From Lentimicrobiaceae bacterium (GTDB taxonomy: Bacteria; Bacteroidota; Bacteroidia; Bacteroidales; F082): a stretch of DNA of 62,211 nt. Both the position numbers and the translations under genes were made by a program. The stretch covers positions 1 to 62,211 of the forward strand of contig JABJIE010000072.1 in assembly GCA_018661505.1 (NCBI GenBank), in the 5' to 3' direction. Position 1 is the first letter of the stretch. The number at the start of each line of letters is the position of its first letter. This document shows, piece after piece, positions 36,987 to 46,900 of the stretch. Under the pieces are notes generated by a model that was given only the letters and a program-made list of their open reading frames with translations, ran no database searches and was not told where the DNA came from.

Positions 36987-39900
36987 CTATTGTAGGTTCA
37001 TAGTCGAAATATTAGCATATAACGACTCTTCTATCTCATCTGCCAATTCATTCTGTTTATACTGCTTTGTAACCTGAATCAAGCGTTGCATAACAGCAAT
37101 AGCCTCTTGAATATCACTTTGATATTCGGATGAGAATTTGTCATCAAGAGATGCATAATACTGAAGGTCTTCATTGTACCTGTTTGTTATTGTCATAACC
37201 ATCTCATTACCTTTGTCAATCGCACCACTTTGATAGTAAAAGTCAGCCCATGACATCATATAGTAATCAAATGGGAACTTTTCATGAGGGAAAAACTCTA
37301 TTCCACGATCCAAAACTGCTACTACACTATCGTATTTCTTCTCTGCTAATAAGGCTTGTGCAAGTCGCACATAATTCTGCTTAACCATACCAGAGTTTCT
37401 ATCACTCTCACGATCCAAAATAACATCATCCTCATTTAGTCTACCCCATCGCATATTCTCATCCATTAAAACTTCATATGTTCGATCAGCATTTACTCCG
37501 CCTATTTTATTGATGAAATCTTTAGCAATAGTTGGTTTGAAACGGTATACAACACCTTCAAGATGACAATATTTATCCACACCTAAAACTTTTGCATGGC
37601 TATTTGGATTTGCAAAATAAACTGGTCGTTCCCAGTTATTGGTGGCTATTAAATCGAGAAGCATTAGGTCATTACGGAATAATCCTCCTTGTCTTATCTG
37701 CCAGTCAATTTCATCTACAATCTCTGCAGAATCAATTTCAGCAACAGTTCCCGAGGCAATAACAGCTTCTTTATCTACTTTATAACTTAGATTCTTTGTG
37801 GGCATGTAATCAATCCACTGGCCATTTTGAAGTGGAACTTGTGTTCCTTTGTTATCATCTTTTATGAATTTAATGGCATCCATTAGCTCAGCATCATCAA
37901 CCCTTTCAAAAACTGGCACATAACTACCTTTTTTCTTATAAAAATCTTGATCTATGGTTAGTGGCAATCTATCAGAATCATACACTTTTCTGCCCATTTG
38001 GCTTACATACCAATCTCCGGAAGAAAGCATATAATTCACCACTCTTACATCCGTTCTATAGTTTTCAACCTCCTGAACATACCATAAAGGGAAAGTATCA
38101 TTATCTCCATTTGTAAAAAGTATGGCATTTGGTTCACAGGAATCGAGATATCTTTTGGCGAAATCTGCAGCAGAATATTTACCTGATCTATTGTGTGAGT
38201 CCCATCCTTGCTCGGCCATAATTCCAGGAACAAGCACCAAACAAATCACAACTACAATTCCTGCAGCCAATGTTTTATTTGCCATTCTTTTTTGTAGTGC
38301 ATTATATATTCCAAGAACACCCAGTCCCATCCAAATTGCAAATGCGTAGAATGATCCAGCATAGGCATAATCTCTTTCTCGAGGTTGTAGCGGTGTCTGA
38401 TTAAGGTATACTATAATTGCAAGACCTGTCATTAAAAACAGTAATCCAACTACCCATGTGTCTTTCTTGCTCCTATTTAGCTGAAATAGAAACCCAATTA
38501 TCCCTAAGATAAATGGAAGAAAGAAAAATCTTGTTGAAGCAGGGTTTTCCATGCTTTTTGGTAAATCAGTTTGACTACCCAACCTCATACTATCAATGAA
38601 ATTTATTCCACTTTTCCAGTTTCCATGATTGATTTCTCCTTGGCTCTCTATATTATTTTGGCGGCCTGCAAAATTCCATAAAAAATACCTCCAGTACATA
38701 AAGTTAAACTGATACCTGAAAAAGAATGTGAGATTTTCTCCAAATGTTGGTTTATACAGCACCTTTGTCCCTCCCTGCCCATCAGAAACACTAATGGGAA
38801 TACCTTCTATTTCTCCATATTGTTTGTAAAGGTTTTTATGAGCTGGTTTGCTGTTGCTCCACATCCTTGGGAATATTGTCATGAACCTCTCATCATAAAT
38901 TGGGATGGTTCCTTTTCTATCATCTTTTATAACATACTTTCCAAGCTTTTGATCCTTCATATAAACTGGATTGCCATCTGCATGATCAACTATTGGAGCA
39001 TTATAATAATGACCGTAGAAAATAGGCCAAGTTCCATATTGTTCTCTGTTTAGATAAGAAAGCAAACTAATAGCATCCTTTGGATCATTCTCGTTAATGG
39101 GAGTATTGGCATTGGCTCTGATGATTAGCATAAAAAAGGATGAGTAACCGATTAGTATGAATAAAAATGCTAGTATTACTGTATTCAAAACAACCTTTGA
39201 TTTCTTTCTAGTATATATTAAACCCCACGCAATTAACCCTGCAATTGCTAGGAAATATACCACTGTTCCAGAGTTAAATGGAAGACCGAGAGTATTCACA
39301 AAGAACAATTCAAAGTTACCTGCTAGTTGAACAATACCAGGTATTATCAAGTACATAATTACTACGAGTATAATAAGTGATGTTATACCAGCAATGATAA
39401 ATCCTTTTAGGCTATATGGGTATCTTTTATAGTAGTAAACATAAACTATAGCAGGTATAGCAAGTAAATTTAACAAATGGACCCCTATTGATAAACCTAT
39501 CATGTAGGCAATTAACAGTAGCCATCGATATCCCGTGCGTTGGTCAGCGGACTCCTCCCACTTGAGTATTGCCCAAAATACTATTGCAGTAAAAAGTGAT
39601 GACATGGCGTACACTTCACCTTCCACAGCCGAAAACCAAAATGAATCACTAAAAGCGTATGCAAGTGCACCAACTGCGCCAGCACCAAGTATTGCATACC
39701 CTTGAGATAAAGTAGGCTTATTTTCACCATTGGTTATCATTATCTTTTTTGCCAGCATAGTGATTGTCCAAAAAAGAAAGAGGATTGTAAAGCTACTTGA
39801 CAAAGCAGACATAATGTTGATCATAAGAGCAACATTTTCTAAATCTCCAAATGCAAACAATGAGAAAAAACGGCCCAATATTTGAAATAATGGGGCCCCC

Positions 39901-40055
39901 GGTGGGTGACCAACCTGGAGTTTGTAAGCAGTTGCAATATATTCTCCGCAATCCCACCAACTAGCTGTAGGTTCAAGCGTTAGAAAATAAACCGATGTGG
40001 CAATTGCAAAAACAATCCATCCAATCAGTTGATTTAGTCTTTTATAATTTTCCAT
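36987..40055 (-). CDS. DUF2723 family GT-C type membrane glycosyltransferase-like protein
   Basis: A 1022-residue membrane protein. The N-terminal signature LEPTASWWDCGEYIATAY followed by KLQVGHPPGAPLFQILGR marks DUF2723, a GT-C-fold family related to eukaryotic TMEM260 O-mannosyltransferases. About eleven or more transmembrane helices lie in residues 10-350 and 505-610. The 350-500 loop and the C-terminal 400 residues should face the periplasm; the last 150 have a TPR-like helical look. It probably transfers sugar from a lipid carrier to exported proteins or glycans, but this has not been shown for this member. Confidence 0.85.
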   Translation of the reverse strand: MENYKRLNQLIGWIVFAIATSVYFLTLEPTASWWDCGEYIATAYKLQVGHPPGAPLFQILGRFFSLFAFGDLENVALMINIMSALSSSFTILFLFWTITMLAKKIMITNGENKPTLSQGYAILGAGAVGALAYAFSDSFWFSAVEGEVYAMSSLFTAIVFWAILKWEESADQRTGYRWLLLIAYMIGLSIGVHLLNLLAIPAIVYVYYYKRYPYSLKGFIIAGITSLIILVVIMYLIIPGIVQLAGNFELFFVNTLGLPFNSGTVVYFLAIAGLIAWGLIYTRKKSKVVLNTVILAFLFILIGYSSFFMLIIRANANTPINENDPKDAISLLSYLNREQYGTWPIFYGHYYNAPIVDHADGNPVYMKDQKLGKYVIKDDRKGTIPIYDERFMTIFPRMWSNSKPAHKNLYKQYGEIEGIPISVSDGQGGTKVLYKPTFGENLTFFFRYQFNFMYWRYFLWNFAGRQNNIESQGEINHGNWKSGINFIDSMRLGSQTDLPKSMENPASTRFFFLPFILGIIGFLFQLNRSKKDTWVVGLLFLMTGLAIIVYLNQTPLQPRERDYAYAGSFYAFAIWMGLGVLGIYNALQKRMANKTLAAGIVVVICLVLVPGIMAEQGWDSHNRSGKYSAADFAKRYLDSCEPNAILFTNGDNDTFPLWYVQEVENYRTDVRVVNYMLSSGDWYVSQMGRKVYDSDRLPLTIDQDFYKKKGSYVPVFERVDDAELMDAIKFIKDDNKGTQVPLQNGQWIDYMPTKNLSYKVDKEAVIASGTVAEIDSAEIVDEIDWQIRQGGLFRNDLMLLDLIATNNWERPVYFANPNSHAKVLGVDKYCHLEGVVYRFKPTIAKDFINKIGGVNADRTYEVLMDENMRWGRLNEDDVILDRESDRNSGMVKQNYVRLAQALLAEKKYDSVVAVLDRGIEFFPHEKFPFDYYMMSWADFYYQSGAIDKGNEMVMTITNRYNEDLQYYASLDDKFSSEYQSDIQEAIAVMQRLIQVTKQYKQNELADEIEESLYANISTMNLQ

Positions 40056-40347
40056 TTAAGATATCTTTACTCGTATGATTTTAACTGCGAAAATATACAA
40101 TTTCAACAAATAGTTTTTTTAATCGTCATCTATTTTAACAACATTTAATAATCAGACATTTAAATAATAAATAACATTGTACTTATGTGATTGATTTATT
40201 GACATATAAATTGTTGTTATTTTTCGGTAATATTAATTGCTATTTTATTGCTAAAACCATTCTCATATTTTAAATTTTTTATTCTGAAACCCTTTCTCAG
40301 CGCGTAAATGATGGCAACTTTTAAATTCTTAGGAATTTTTATTCCAA
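40056..40347. other. Noncoding AT-rich gap
   Basis: About 290 bases between the DUF2723 start and the tRNA-Gln promoter. I find no reading frame, hairpin with T run, or RNA gene that I can support. It should contain the minus-strand promoter of the DUF2723 gene, but no consensus element is complete. Confidence 0.5.
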
Positions 40348-40351
40348 TTGT

Positions 40352-40380
40352 TTGTAATCAAAAAAAATCGCGTATCTTTG
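40352..40380 (+). promoter_or_regulatory. Promoter of tRNA-Gln
   Basis: TTG at 40352-40354, an 18 bp spacer and TATCTTTG at 40373-40380: a full match to the Bacteroidota housekeeping consensus, 9 bases before the mature tRNA 5' end. Confidence 0.75.
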
Positions 40381-40389
40381 CCGCCCGAA

Positions 40390-40460
40390 TGTCTCATGGT
40401 GTAATGGTAGCACTGCAGATTTTGATTCTGCCTGTCAAGGTTCGAATCCTTGTGAGACAA
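40390..40460 (+). tRNA. tRNA-Gln (anticodon UUG)
   Basis: A 71-base cloverleaf. The acceptor arm TGTCTCA pairs perfectly with TGAGACA, the anticodon arm GCAGA/TCTGC encloses TTTTGAT with anticodon TTG, and the T arm is CAAGG-TTCGAAT-CCTTG. The discriminator base is A and CCA is not encoded. It has its own promoter and a strong terminator immediately after it. Confidence 0.97.
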
Positions 40461-40478
40461 CAGTTTAGATGAATGGAT

Positions 40479-40503
40479 GAGGGGACGGCAGTCCCCTCTT
40501 TTT
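40479..40503 (+). terminator. Terminator between tRNA-Gln and rimP
   Basis: GAGGGGAC and GTCCCCTC form an 8 bp perfect stem with the tetraloop GGCA and a following TTTTT. It ends 3 bases before the rimP ATG, so it lies in the leader of rimP and separates the tRNA from the operon. Confidence 0.85.
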
Positions 40504-40506
40504 ATA

Positions 40507-40968
40507 ATGATAGATAAAAAGCACATAGAAGATTTGACCGAAGAATGCCTTTTTGGTACTGACAGGTTTGTTACTGCAATAAAAATTAGTACCGATAATA
40601 AGATAATGGTATTCATAGATGGAGATTCTGGTGTGAACATCGATAACTGTGTTGAGCTAAGTAGACACATAGAGGGAAACCTAGATCGTGAGAAAGAGGA
40701 TTATGAGCTAAACGTCGCATCAGCAGGAGCTGATAATCCATTTGTAATGCTAAGGCAATACAAAAATAACATTGATAAATTAATTCAAGTAACAAATGCT
40801 GATAACAAAAAGATTAGAGGAATTCTAAAGTCTGTAAATGATAACGATATAGAATTATTGAAAGAAGTTCGTAAAAAGAACAAAAAAAATAAGAAGGTAA
40901 CTTACGAAGAGCAAATTTCAATTGCTTTTGACGACATAAAAGAGACTAAAAGAATTATAAGTTTTTAA
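40507..40968 (+). CDS. rimP: Ribosome maturation factor RimP
   Basis: A 153-residue protein of the RimP family: VFIDGDSGVNIDNCVELSRHIEG and NVASAGADNPF are its N-terminal domain signatures, and the C-terminal half is the lysine-rich SH3-like domain. It helps 30S ribosome assembly. The start is placed at ATG 40507 (MIDKKHIEDL); an in-frame ATG at 40477 would put the terminator hairpin inside the coding sequence and is rejected. It precedes nusA by 25 bases, the standard order rimP-nusA-infB. Confidence 0.93.
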   Translation: MIDKKHIEDLTEECLFGTDRFVTAIKISTDNKIMVFIDGDSGVNIDNCVELSRHIEGNLDREKEDYELNVASAGADNPFVMLRQYKNNIDKLIQVTNADNKKIRGILKSVNDNDIELLKEVRKKNKKNKKVTYEEQISIAFDDIKETKRIISF

Positions 40969-40993
40969 TTATAACTGATAAAAAGAAGTAGAG

Positions 40994-42229
40994 ATGGATA
41001 ACATGAATCTTGTTGAAACTTTTTCGGAGTTTAAGGAATTTAAAAATATTGATCGTGAAACTATGATGCGTATACTGGAAGATGTATTCCATAGTATGCT
41101 AACAAAAAAGTTTGGCGAAGAAAGTAATTTTGACATTATCGTAAACATTGACAAAGGTGACTTAGAAATTTGGCACTACAGAGAAATTGTCGAAGATGGA
41201 AAAGTTGAAGACGAAAGCCTAGAGATTGCTTTTTCAGAAGCAATAAAAACCGAACCTGATTTCGAAGTTGGTGAGGAATTCTCAAAACAGATTAAACTTG
41301 CTGACTTTGGTCGTCGTGAAGTGCTTTCAATACGTCAAAATCTCGTATCAAGAATACTTGATTACGAGAAAGATAATGTTTATAAAAAATATAAGGAAAG
41401 TGTTGGAGACATCATTACAGGTGAGGTTTATCAAGTTTGGAAAAAAGAAATTCTAATTCTGGATGATGAGGGTATTGAGTTAATACTACCAAAGTCAGAG
41501 CAAATATCTTCGGATTATTTCCGAAAAGGTGATTCCATAAGAGCTGTTGTACTAAAGGTAGATATGCGCAACAACACACCGGTCATTGTTCTCTCAAGAA
41601 CATCATCAACCTTCCTTGAAAGGTTATTTGAAGCTGAGGTGCCTGAGGTTTATGATGGACTGATAACCATAAAAAACATTGTTCGTGTGCCAGGTGAACG
41701 TGCAAAGATTGCTGTTGAATCCTATGATGACCGTATCGATCCTGTTGGCGCATGCGTTGGTATGAAAGGATCAAGAATACATGGTATTGTTAGAGAGTTA
41801 AAAAACGAGAATATAGATGTAATTAACTTTACAAACAACACCTCACTTTATATTCAGAGATCGCTTTCACCAGCAAAGATTACATCAATAAAACTTAACG
41901 AAGAGACCAAAAGAGCTGAAGTATTTATGAAGCCTGATCAGGTTTCTCTGGCCATTGGTAAAGGTGGTTTTAACATCAAACTTGCAGGTAAATTAACTGG
42001 CTACGAGATTGATGTTTATCGCGATAGTGATTCTGAGGCTGAAGATGTAGATATAATGGAATTCAATGATGAAATAGATCAGTGGATTATTGATGAGCTA
42101 AGAAACATCGGTTGTGATACCGCCAAAAGTGTTCTAGAACTAGATAAGAAAGAGTTAGTAACCAGAACAGATTTAGAGGAGGAAACCATAGATGAGGTTT
42201 TAAAAGTACTCCGATCAGAATTTGAATAA
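40994..42229 (+). CDS. nusA: Transcription termination/antitermination protein NusA
   Basis: A 411-residue protein: N-terminal RNA polymerase binding domain (about 1-125), S1 domain (about 130-200) with GDIITGEVYQVWKKEILI, and two KH domains (about 225-345) with GACVGMKGSRIHGIVREL and LAIGKGGFNIKLAGKLTGYEIDV. The C-terminal 60 residues resemble a single helix-hairpin-helix unit. It binds RNA polymerase and nascent RNA. The start could also be the ATG at 41003 three codons later. Second gene of the rimP-nusA-infB operon. Confidence 0.96.
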   Translation: MDNMNLVETFSEFKEFKNIDRETMMRILEDVFHSMLTKKFGEESNFDIIVNIDKGDLEIWHYREIVEDGKVEDESLEIAFSEAIKTEPDFEVGEEFSKQIKLADFGRREVLSIRQNLVSRILDYEKDNVYKKYKESVGDIITGEVYQVWKKEILILDDEGIELILPKSEQISSDYFRKGDSIRAVVLKVDMRNNTPVIVLSRTSSTFLERLFEAEVPEVYDGLITIKNIVRVPGERAKIAVESYDDRIDPVGACVGMKGSRIHGIVRELKNENIDVINFTNNTSLYIQRSLSPAKITSIKLNEETKRAEVFMKPDQVSLAIGKGGFNIKLAGKLTGYEIDVYRDSDSEAEDVDIMEFNDEIDQWIIDELRNIGCDTAKSVLELDKKELVTRTDLEEETIDEVLKVLRSEFE

Positions 42230-42292
42230 AAATATTATTTTTACGCTTAGCAGGCTTTTACCCGCTGAGTTTGATTGAACGAAAATTATTGT

Positions 42293-45200
42293 ATGACAGG
42301 AAGTAAAAAGGTTGTAAGATTAAGTAAAGCTGCCAGAGAATTCAATATAAGTATTGACTCGGTGGTCATTTTCCTTAAGGATAGGGGCTACGAAATTGAG
42401 AGGAACCCAAATACTAAACTTGAGCCTGAAATGTATAATCAATTATCAGAGGAATTCAGGGTAGAAAAGGAAGTTAAGGAAATTTCGCGCAAGAAAGACC
42501 TTGAATACGTTGGCAAAGATTCGATAAGTATTGATAATACTGTCGCAAAACCGACTGGAGAAGAAGCTAAACCTCATGTTGAGGAAGAGTTAATGATAAA
42601 AAATATTGGTGTTGCATTTACATCAACTGTAAAAAGCACAGAGGATGAAACTCCTAAAGTCGAAGTAGTTGAGGAAAAAGTTGAGCAAAACACCCCTCCT
42701 GTTGAAGAAGATAACACCGCAGATTCTAATACTGTAACTTCAGATAAAGTTTTGGAAGAAGCTTTAGAGGAACCTAAAGATGAGGTAAAAGATGAAGTAC
42801 TAGAAGCAACAAATATTGAGGAAGAGGAACCCATCGCCCCGGTAGTTGTATCAGAAGAAAAAGAAACTACTGAAGCTCCAGAGGATAAAGTTCAAGAAGA
42901 TGAAAGTAGTGACTTAAAGGTTCTAGGTAAAATAGATTTAGAAAATTTAAATCAGAAAACAAGACCGAAGAAGAAGTCCAAAGAAGAAAAAAGAAAAGAG
43001 CAAAAAGAAAAACAAGACAACAAGACCAAAGCAAAGAAAAAAGAAGAAAAACCTGTAAAAGAAGTACCTGAAAGTGCTGAAGAAACTAAAGAAGTAACCA
43101 AAAAGATTGTAGAAGAAAAAGCTAAAGAAGTTTCATCTAAAAATGAAACAACCGAAGATGGTGAAGTGAAAGATAAATTTATCAAAACTACTTTTGAGAA
43201 ATTAAGTGGGCCAAAGATTGTTGATAAAATTGAGCTTCCCGTAGAAAATAAAAGACCAAAGAAGAAAAAACCTGTAGCATCTTCAGATGACAATAAAGTA
43301 GGTCAAAACAAAAAGAAAAGAAGACGAATAAAGTCAAAACCTACTCCTTTCAATAAGTCATCAAATAACCAGGGACAGGATAAAGGAAATGCTAAGAAGA
43401 AACCTTCACCAAAGAAGAGAATCGTAAAGGAAGAGCCTTCGGAAGAAGAAATCCAAAGAAAGATAAAAGATACATTAGCAAGACTTGCTCCATCAGGCAA
43501 GTCAAAGGCAGCTAAGCATCGTAGAAAGAAACGAGAAACAGTTTCTCAAAACATTCAAGAGGAACTACTCAAACAGGAAGAGGATAAAAAAACCCTTAAG
43601 GTAACAGAATTCGTAACAGCTAATGAATTGGCAAATATGATGAATGTTAGCGTTACTGATATTATTACCTCATGTATGCAGTTGGGTTTATTTGTGTCCA
43701 TTAACCAAAGATTAGATGCAGAAACAATTGTTCTTGTTGCCGAAGAGTTTGAGTACAAAACTTCATTTGTAAGTGTCGAAGAAGATGAAAACCTTGAGGT
43801 TATTGAAGAGGAGGATGATGAAGATAGCCTAATATCCAGAGCACCTATTGTAACAGTTATGGGACATGTTGACCATGGTAAAACTAAACTGCTTGATTAT
43901 ATTCGTAATGCAAATGTAGTTTCAGGGGAAGCCGGAGGTATTACCCAGCACATTGGTGCATACGAGGTACAAACTGAAACTGGAAAGAGAGTTACTTTCT
44001 TAGATACACCTGGTCATGAAGCATTTACTGCCATGCGTGCCAGAGGTGCTAAGGTTACAGATGTTGCTATAATTGTTATTGCTGCTGATGATAGTGTAAT
44101 GCCTCAAACAAAGGAGGCGATCAATCATGCTCAGGCTGCTGGTGTACCTATTGTTTTTGCCATCAACAAAATGGATAAACCAGGTGCCAACTCAGACAAG
44201 GTTAAGGAGCAATTGGCAAATATGAATATTCTGGTGGAAGACTGGGGTGGAAAGTTTCAATCTCAGGAAATTTCAGCTATTACAGGTATGGGCATCAATG
44301 ACCTTCTTGAAAAGGTTCTGCTTGAATCCGAGTTACTGGAACTAAAAGCAAATCCTGACAAGGGCGCCAAAGGTACCGTAATTGAGGCATCACTCGATAA
44401 GGGTCGTGGATACGTAACCACAATTCTAGTACAAGATGGTACCCTTAAGAAAGGAGATATTATTCTTGCAGGTCCAGTTTCTGGTAAAGTAAAGGCAATG
44501 TTTAACGAACGTAACGAGCATATAGAATCGGTTGGCCCGTCACAACCAGTGCTAATACTAGGACTGATTGCAGCACCACAAGCTGGAGATGTTTTTAACG
44601 TAATGAAAGAAGAAAAAGAGGCCAAGTCACTCGCTTCCAAAAGACAGCAGTTAATTCGCGAACAAGGTCTTCGTACCCAAAAGCACGTTACCCTAGATGA
44701 GATCGGCAGAAGAATCGCCATAGGAGATTTCAAGGAAATTAATATAATCGTTAAAGGTGATGTTGATGGATCAATTGAGGCTTTAACAGACGCGCTGATA
44801 AAATTATCAACGGACGAAGTTCAAGTTAATGTGATTCATAAAGCCGTTGGTGCAATTTCAGAATCTGATGTTATGTTAGCTTCTGCTTCTGATGCTATCA
44901 TAGTTGGTTTCCAGGTAAGACCTACGGTACAAGCTCGCAAGCGTGCTGAAAATGAGCAAATTGACATTAGGCTTTATTCGATTATCTATCAAGCTACAGA
45001 AGAGTTAGAAAAAGCCATTAAAGGAATGCTAGCTCCAAAGACCAAAGAAGAGGTTGTTTGTAACATAGAAGTTAGAGAAACATTTAAAATAACCAAAGTA
45101 GGAACAATAGCTGGTTGCTACGTTCTACACGGCAAGGTTCATAGAAACACAAAAGTACGTGTTATACGTGATGGTATTGTTGTTTATACTGGTCTATTAG

Positions 45201-45337
45201 GATCTCTTAAGAGGTTTAAGGACGATGTTAAGGAAGTTGCCTCCGGTTTTGAATGTGGTCTAAATATTGAAAACTTCAATGACATCAAGGTAGGAGATAT
45301 AGTTGAGGGTTACGACATTGTTGAAATAGCTCGTTAA
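42293..45337 (+). CDS. infB: Translation initiation factor IF-2
   Basis: A 1014-residue protein. The start is ATG 42293 ([17 protein letters not shown]); the upstream in-frame TTG at 42275 is not needed. Residues 5-55 are the small N-terminal IF2_N-like domain, residues about 60-430 are a long linker of Glu/Lys repeats, a second IF2_N-like unit lies near 440-490, and the GTPase starts with GHVDHGKT (524-531), followed by DTPGHEAF and NKMD. The C-terminal domains complete the factor. It brings initiator tRNA to the 30S subunit. Confidence 0.97.
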   Translation: MTGSKKVVRLSKAAREFNISIDSVVIFLKDRGYEIERNPNTKLEPEMYNQLSEEFRVEKEVKEISRKKDLEYVGKDSISIDNTVAKPTGEEAKPHVEEELMIKNIGVAFTSTVKSTEDETPKVEVVEEKVEQNTPPVEEDNTADSNTVTSDKVLEEALEEPKDEVKDEVLEATNIEEEEPIAPVVVSEEKETTEAPEDKVQEDESSDLKVLGKIDLENLNQKTRPKKKSKEEKRKEQKEKQDNKTKAKKKEEKPVKEVPESAEETKEVTKKIVEEKAKEVSSKNETTEDGEVKDKFIKTTFEKLSGPKIVDKIELPVENKRPKKKKPVASSDDNKVGQNKKKRRRIKSKPTPFNKSSNNQGQDKGNAKKKPSPKKRIVKEEPSEEEIQRKIKDTLARLAPSGKSKAAKHRRKKRETVSQNIQEELLKQEEDKKTLKVTEFVTANELANMMNVSVTDIITSCMQLGLFVSINQRLDAETIVLVAEEFEYKTSFVSVEEDENLEVIEEEDDEDSLISRAPIVTVMGHVDHGKTKLLDYIRNANVVSGEAGGITQHIGAYEVQTETGKRVTFLDTPGHEAFTAMRARGAKVTDVAIIVIAADDSVMPQTKEAINHAQAAGVPIVFAINKMDKPGANSDKVKEQLANMNILVEDWGGKFQSQEISAITGMGINDLLEKVLLESELLELKANPDKGAKGTVIEASLDKGRGYVTTILVQDGTLKKGDIILAGPVSGKVKAMFNERNEHIESVGPSQPVLILGLIAAPQAGDVFNVMKEEKEAKSLASKRQQLIREQGLRTQKHVTLDEIGRRIAIGDFKEINIIVKGDVDGSIEALTDALIKLSTDEVQVNVIHKAVGAISESDVMLASASDAIIVGFQVRPTVQARKRAENEQIDIRLYSIIYQATEELEKAIKGMLAPKTKEEVVCNIEVRETFKITKVGTIAGCYVLHGKVHRNTKVRVIRDGIVVYTGLLGSLKRFKDDVKEVASGFECGLNIENFNDIKVGDIVEGYDIVEIAR

Positions 45338-45410
45338 CAGAAAGCTATATTCCAAAAACCATTATCAATACAATTCTTACTTACTTATAATCTTTTATTA
45401 AATTGAAAAC

Positions 45411-46277
45411 TTAGTAAGTTTTAGTCATACTTTCCGAAATTGCTATTATATAATTGGCCCTTTTGAGGTATTCTTTATTCAAGGAATTAACATCTTTTTG
45501 TTCGACAGATGATATTGTTACAATCCTCAAACCTGGTTTGTAAATATTCAGATACCATAATATACTTTCGAAGTTGTCGGAGTGATAGGAGCCATTGTAG
45601 TGAATAAATAGTTTGCCATTTCCAGACTGTCCTGCGATATTAAATGCCATTGTTGCATCTTTTATTGCCTGAGCCATAGGAAGTGTTTCTGTAACATGTC
45701 CTCCCATTCCCCCCATTCCTTCAATCATACTTGCATAACATGATAGAGATGAATCATATTCCACAGGAAGTGGAGCAATGTACAATTTTGCCTGAGCCTC
45801 GAGATTATCAAGGCCCTCAAAGCCCCTTTTATATACCACTGAAGCATATCTTCTTGGTATATTAGTGGCCACAAAAATCAAGTTACTGTCCTTTGCAAAT
45901 TCTACCAACGGAGCATAGTCAGTACTATAATTTGGCCATAAGCGTGCTTCTTTTTTAAAGCTCTTCTCACTTATCTGTCCTGTCAAATACTCATTTAATA
46001 TTAACTGATTATCAGACTCAAACATTTCTGCACCCAACGTTATATTGCCATCTTTCAGATTATATAAGTCGTTTGTTAACTCAAATTGAAGCCAGTGACA
46101 AATGGGATTATTATGTAATTCTCCAAAAAACACCACATCTGCATCTGAAATATCATCTATTAATTTTGAATATTTTATCTTTTTTGCATTCTCATCAAAA
46201 ATTCGATAAGCTGGCTTGTCATTTTTAAAGCCAGTAATGGTGGCAAATAACAAAGCTATTAGCAGTAATTTTTTCAT
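45411..46277 (-). CDS. ChaN-like heme/iron-associated protein (Tiki superfamily)
   Basis: A 288-residue exported protein with a signal peptide of about 16 residues. The DADVVFFGELHNNPICHWLQ segment and later GAEMFESDNQLILNEYL fit the ChaN family (DUF399); GE(L)H...H is its metal or heme-binding signature. ChaN-like proteins are iron-regulated lipoproteins in some bacteria, but no lipobox cysteine is seen here. The gene follows cdd by 27 bases on the minus strand. Function in this organism is inferred only from family. Confidence 0.8.
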   Translation of the reverse strand: MKKLLLIALLFATITGFKNDKPAYRIFDENAKKIKYSKLIDDISDADVVFFGELHNNPICHWLQFELTNDLYNLKDGNITLGAEMFESDNQLILNEYLTGQISEKSFKKEARLWPNYSTDYAPLVEFAKDSNLIFVATNIPRRYASVVYKRGFEGLDNLEAQAKLYIAPLPVEYDSSLSCYASMIEGMGGMGGHVTETLPMAQAIKDATMAFNIAGQSGNGKLFIHYNGSYHSDNFESILWYLNIYKPGLRIVTISSVEQKDVNSLNKEYLKRANYIIAISESMTKTY

Positions 46278-46304
46278 TAGTTCGTTTTAATTGAGAAAAG
46301 TATT

Positions 46305-46802
46305 TTATCTGCATGTTTTCTTCAGTTTATCTTCTTGAAATCCGAAAGGCAGTAAATTTTCTATGCCCTCAACAATTCTTGTAACACATTTATTTCCAGA
46401 CATTATAACCCTAATTTTACTTTTTTGCCTATTCTCAGCTTCTGAGATTACCTGCCTACATGAGCCACAAGGAGAAATGGGTTCATCACTTTCAAATCTG
46501 TCAGTCTGACTAGCTATTGCTATTGATTTGATTACTGCATCTGGAAATTGAGAGTTTGCAAAAAATATGGCAACTCTTTCGGCACATAGCCCTGAAGGAT
46601 ATGCTGAGTTTTCCTGATTTGTTCCTTTAATTATTTCACCATTATCAAGCAATATGGCGGCGCCTACCTTAAAATCCGAATAGGGAGCATAGGAATTATT
46701 GGTAGCTTCGTTGGCAGATAAAACTAATTTAGAATCTTCCACACCTAAATCTTCCTTATTCTGATATTCTCCATACTTAATGACTACCTCTTTTTCTTTC
46801 AT
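46305..46802 (-). CDS. cdd: Cytidine deaminase
   Basis: A 165-residue homotetrameric-type cytidine deaminase. The catalytic Glu75 and zinc ligand Cys73 are in CAERVAIF, and the other two zinc cysteines (112, 115) are in PCGSCRQ. The SYAPYSDFKVGAAIL block is typical. It converts cytidine and deoxycytidine to uridine forms in pyrimidine salvage. The N-terminus carries about 25 extra residues beyond the core. Cytoplasmic. Confidence 0.94.
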   Translation of the reverse strand: MKEKEVVIKYGEYQNKEDLGVEDSKLVLSANEATNNSYAPYSDFKVGAAILLDNGEIIKGTNQENSAYPSGLCAERVAIFFANSQFPDAVIKSIAIASQTDRFESDEPISPCGSCRQVISEAENRQKSKIRVIMSGNKCVTRIVEGIENLLPFGFQEDKLKKTCR

Positions 46803-46900
46803 GAGTTTAGAAATATGGTTTGACTGCTAAATTAAGAATATTTGTACTAGGAGTAAATCAATTATAACCATTAGATGGTTTTTTTTAATGTAATATTAAA

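Noticed and set aside
40477-40506. In-frame upstream ATG for rimP
   Set aside because: It would place the coding sequence through a perfect terminator stem, and family members begin at about MIDK.
42246-42269. Hairpin between nusA and infB (CTTAGC with GCTGAG and further pairs)
   Set aside because: The stem has an A-C mismatch and a G-U pair and no T run follows, so neither a terminator nor an attenuator can be supported.
42275-42292. In-frame TTG start for infB
   Set aside because: The ATG at 42293 begins the conserved N-terminal domain, so the extra six residues are not needed.
42574-43500. Serine- and phenylalanine-rich open frames antisense to infB
   Set aside because: They arise from the Glu/Lys-rich linker read backwards and show no protein-like features.
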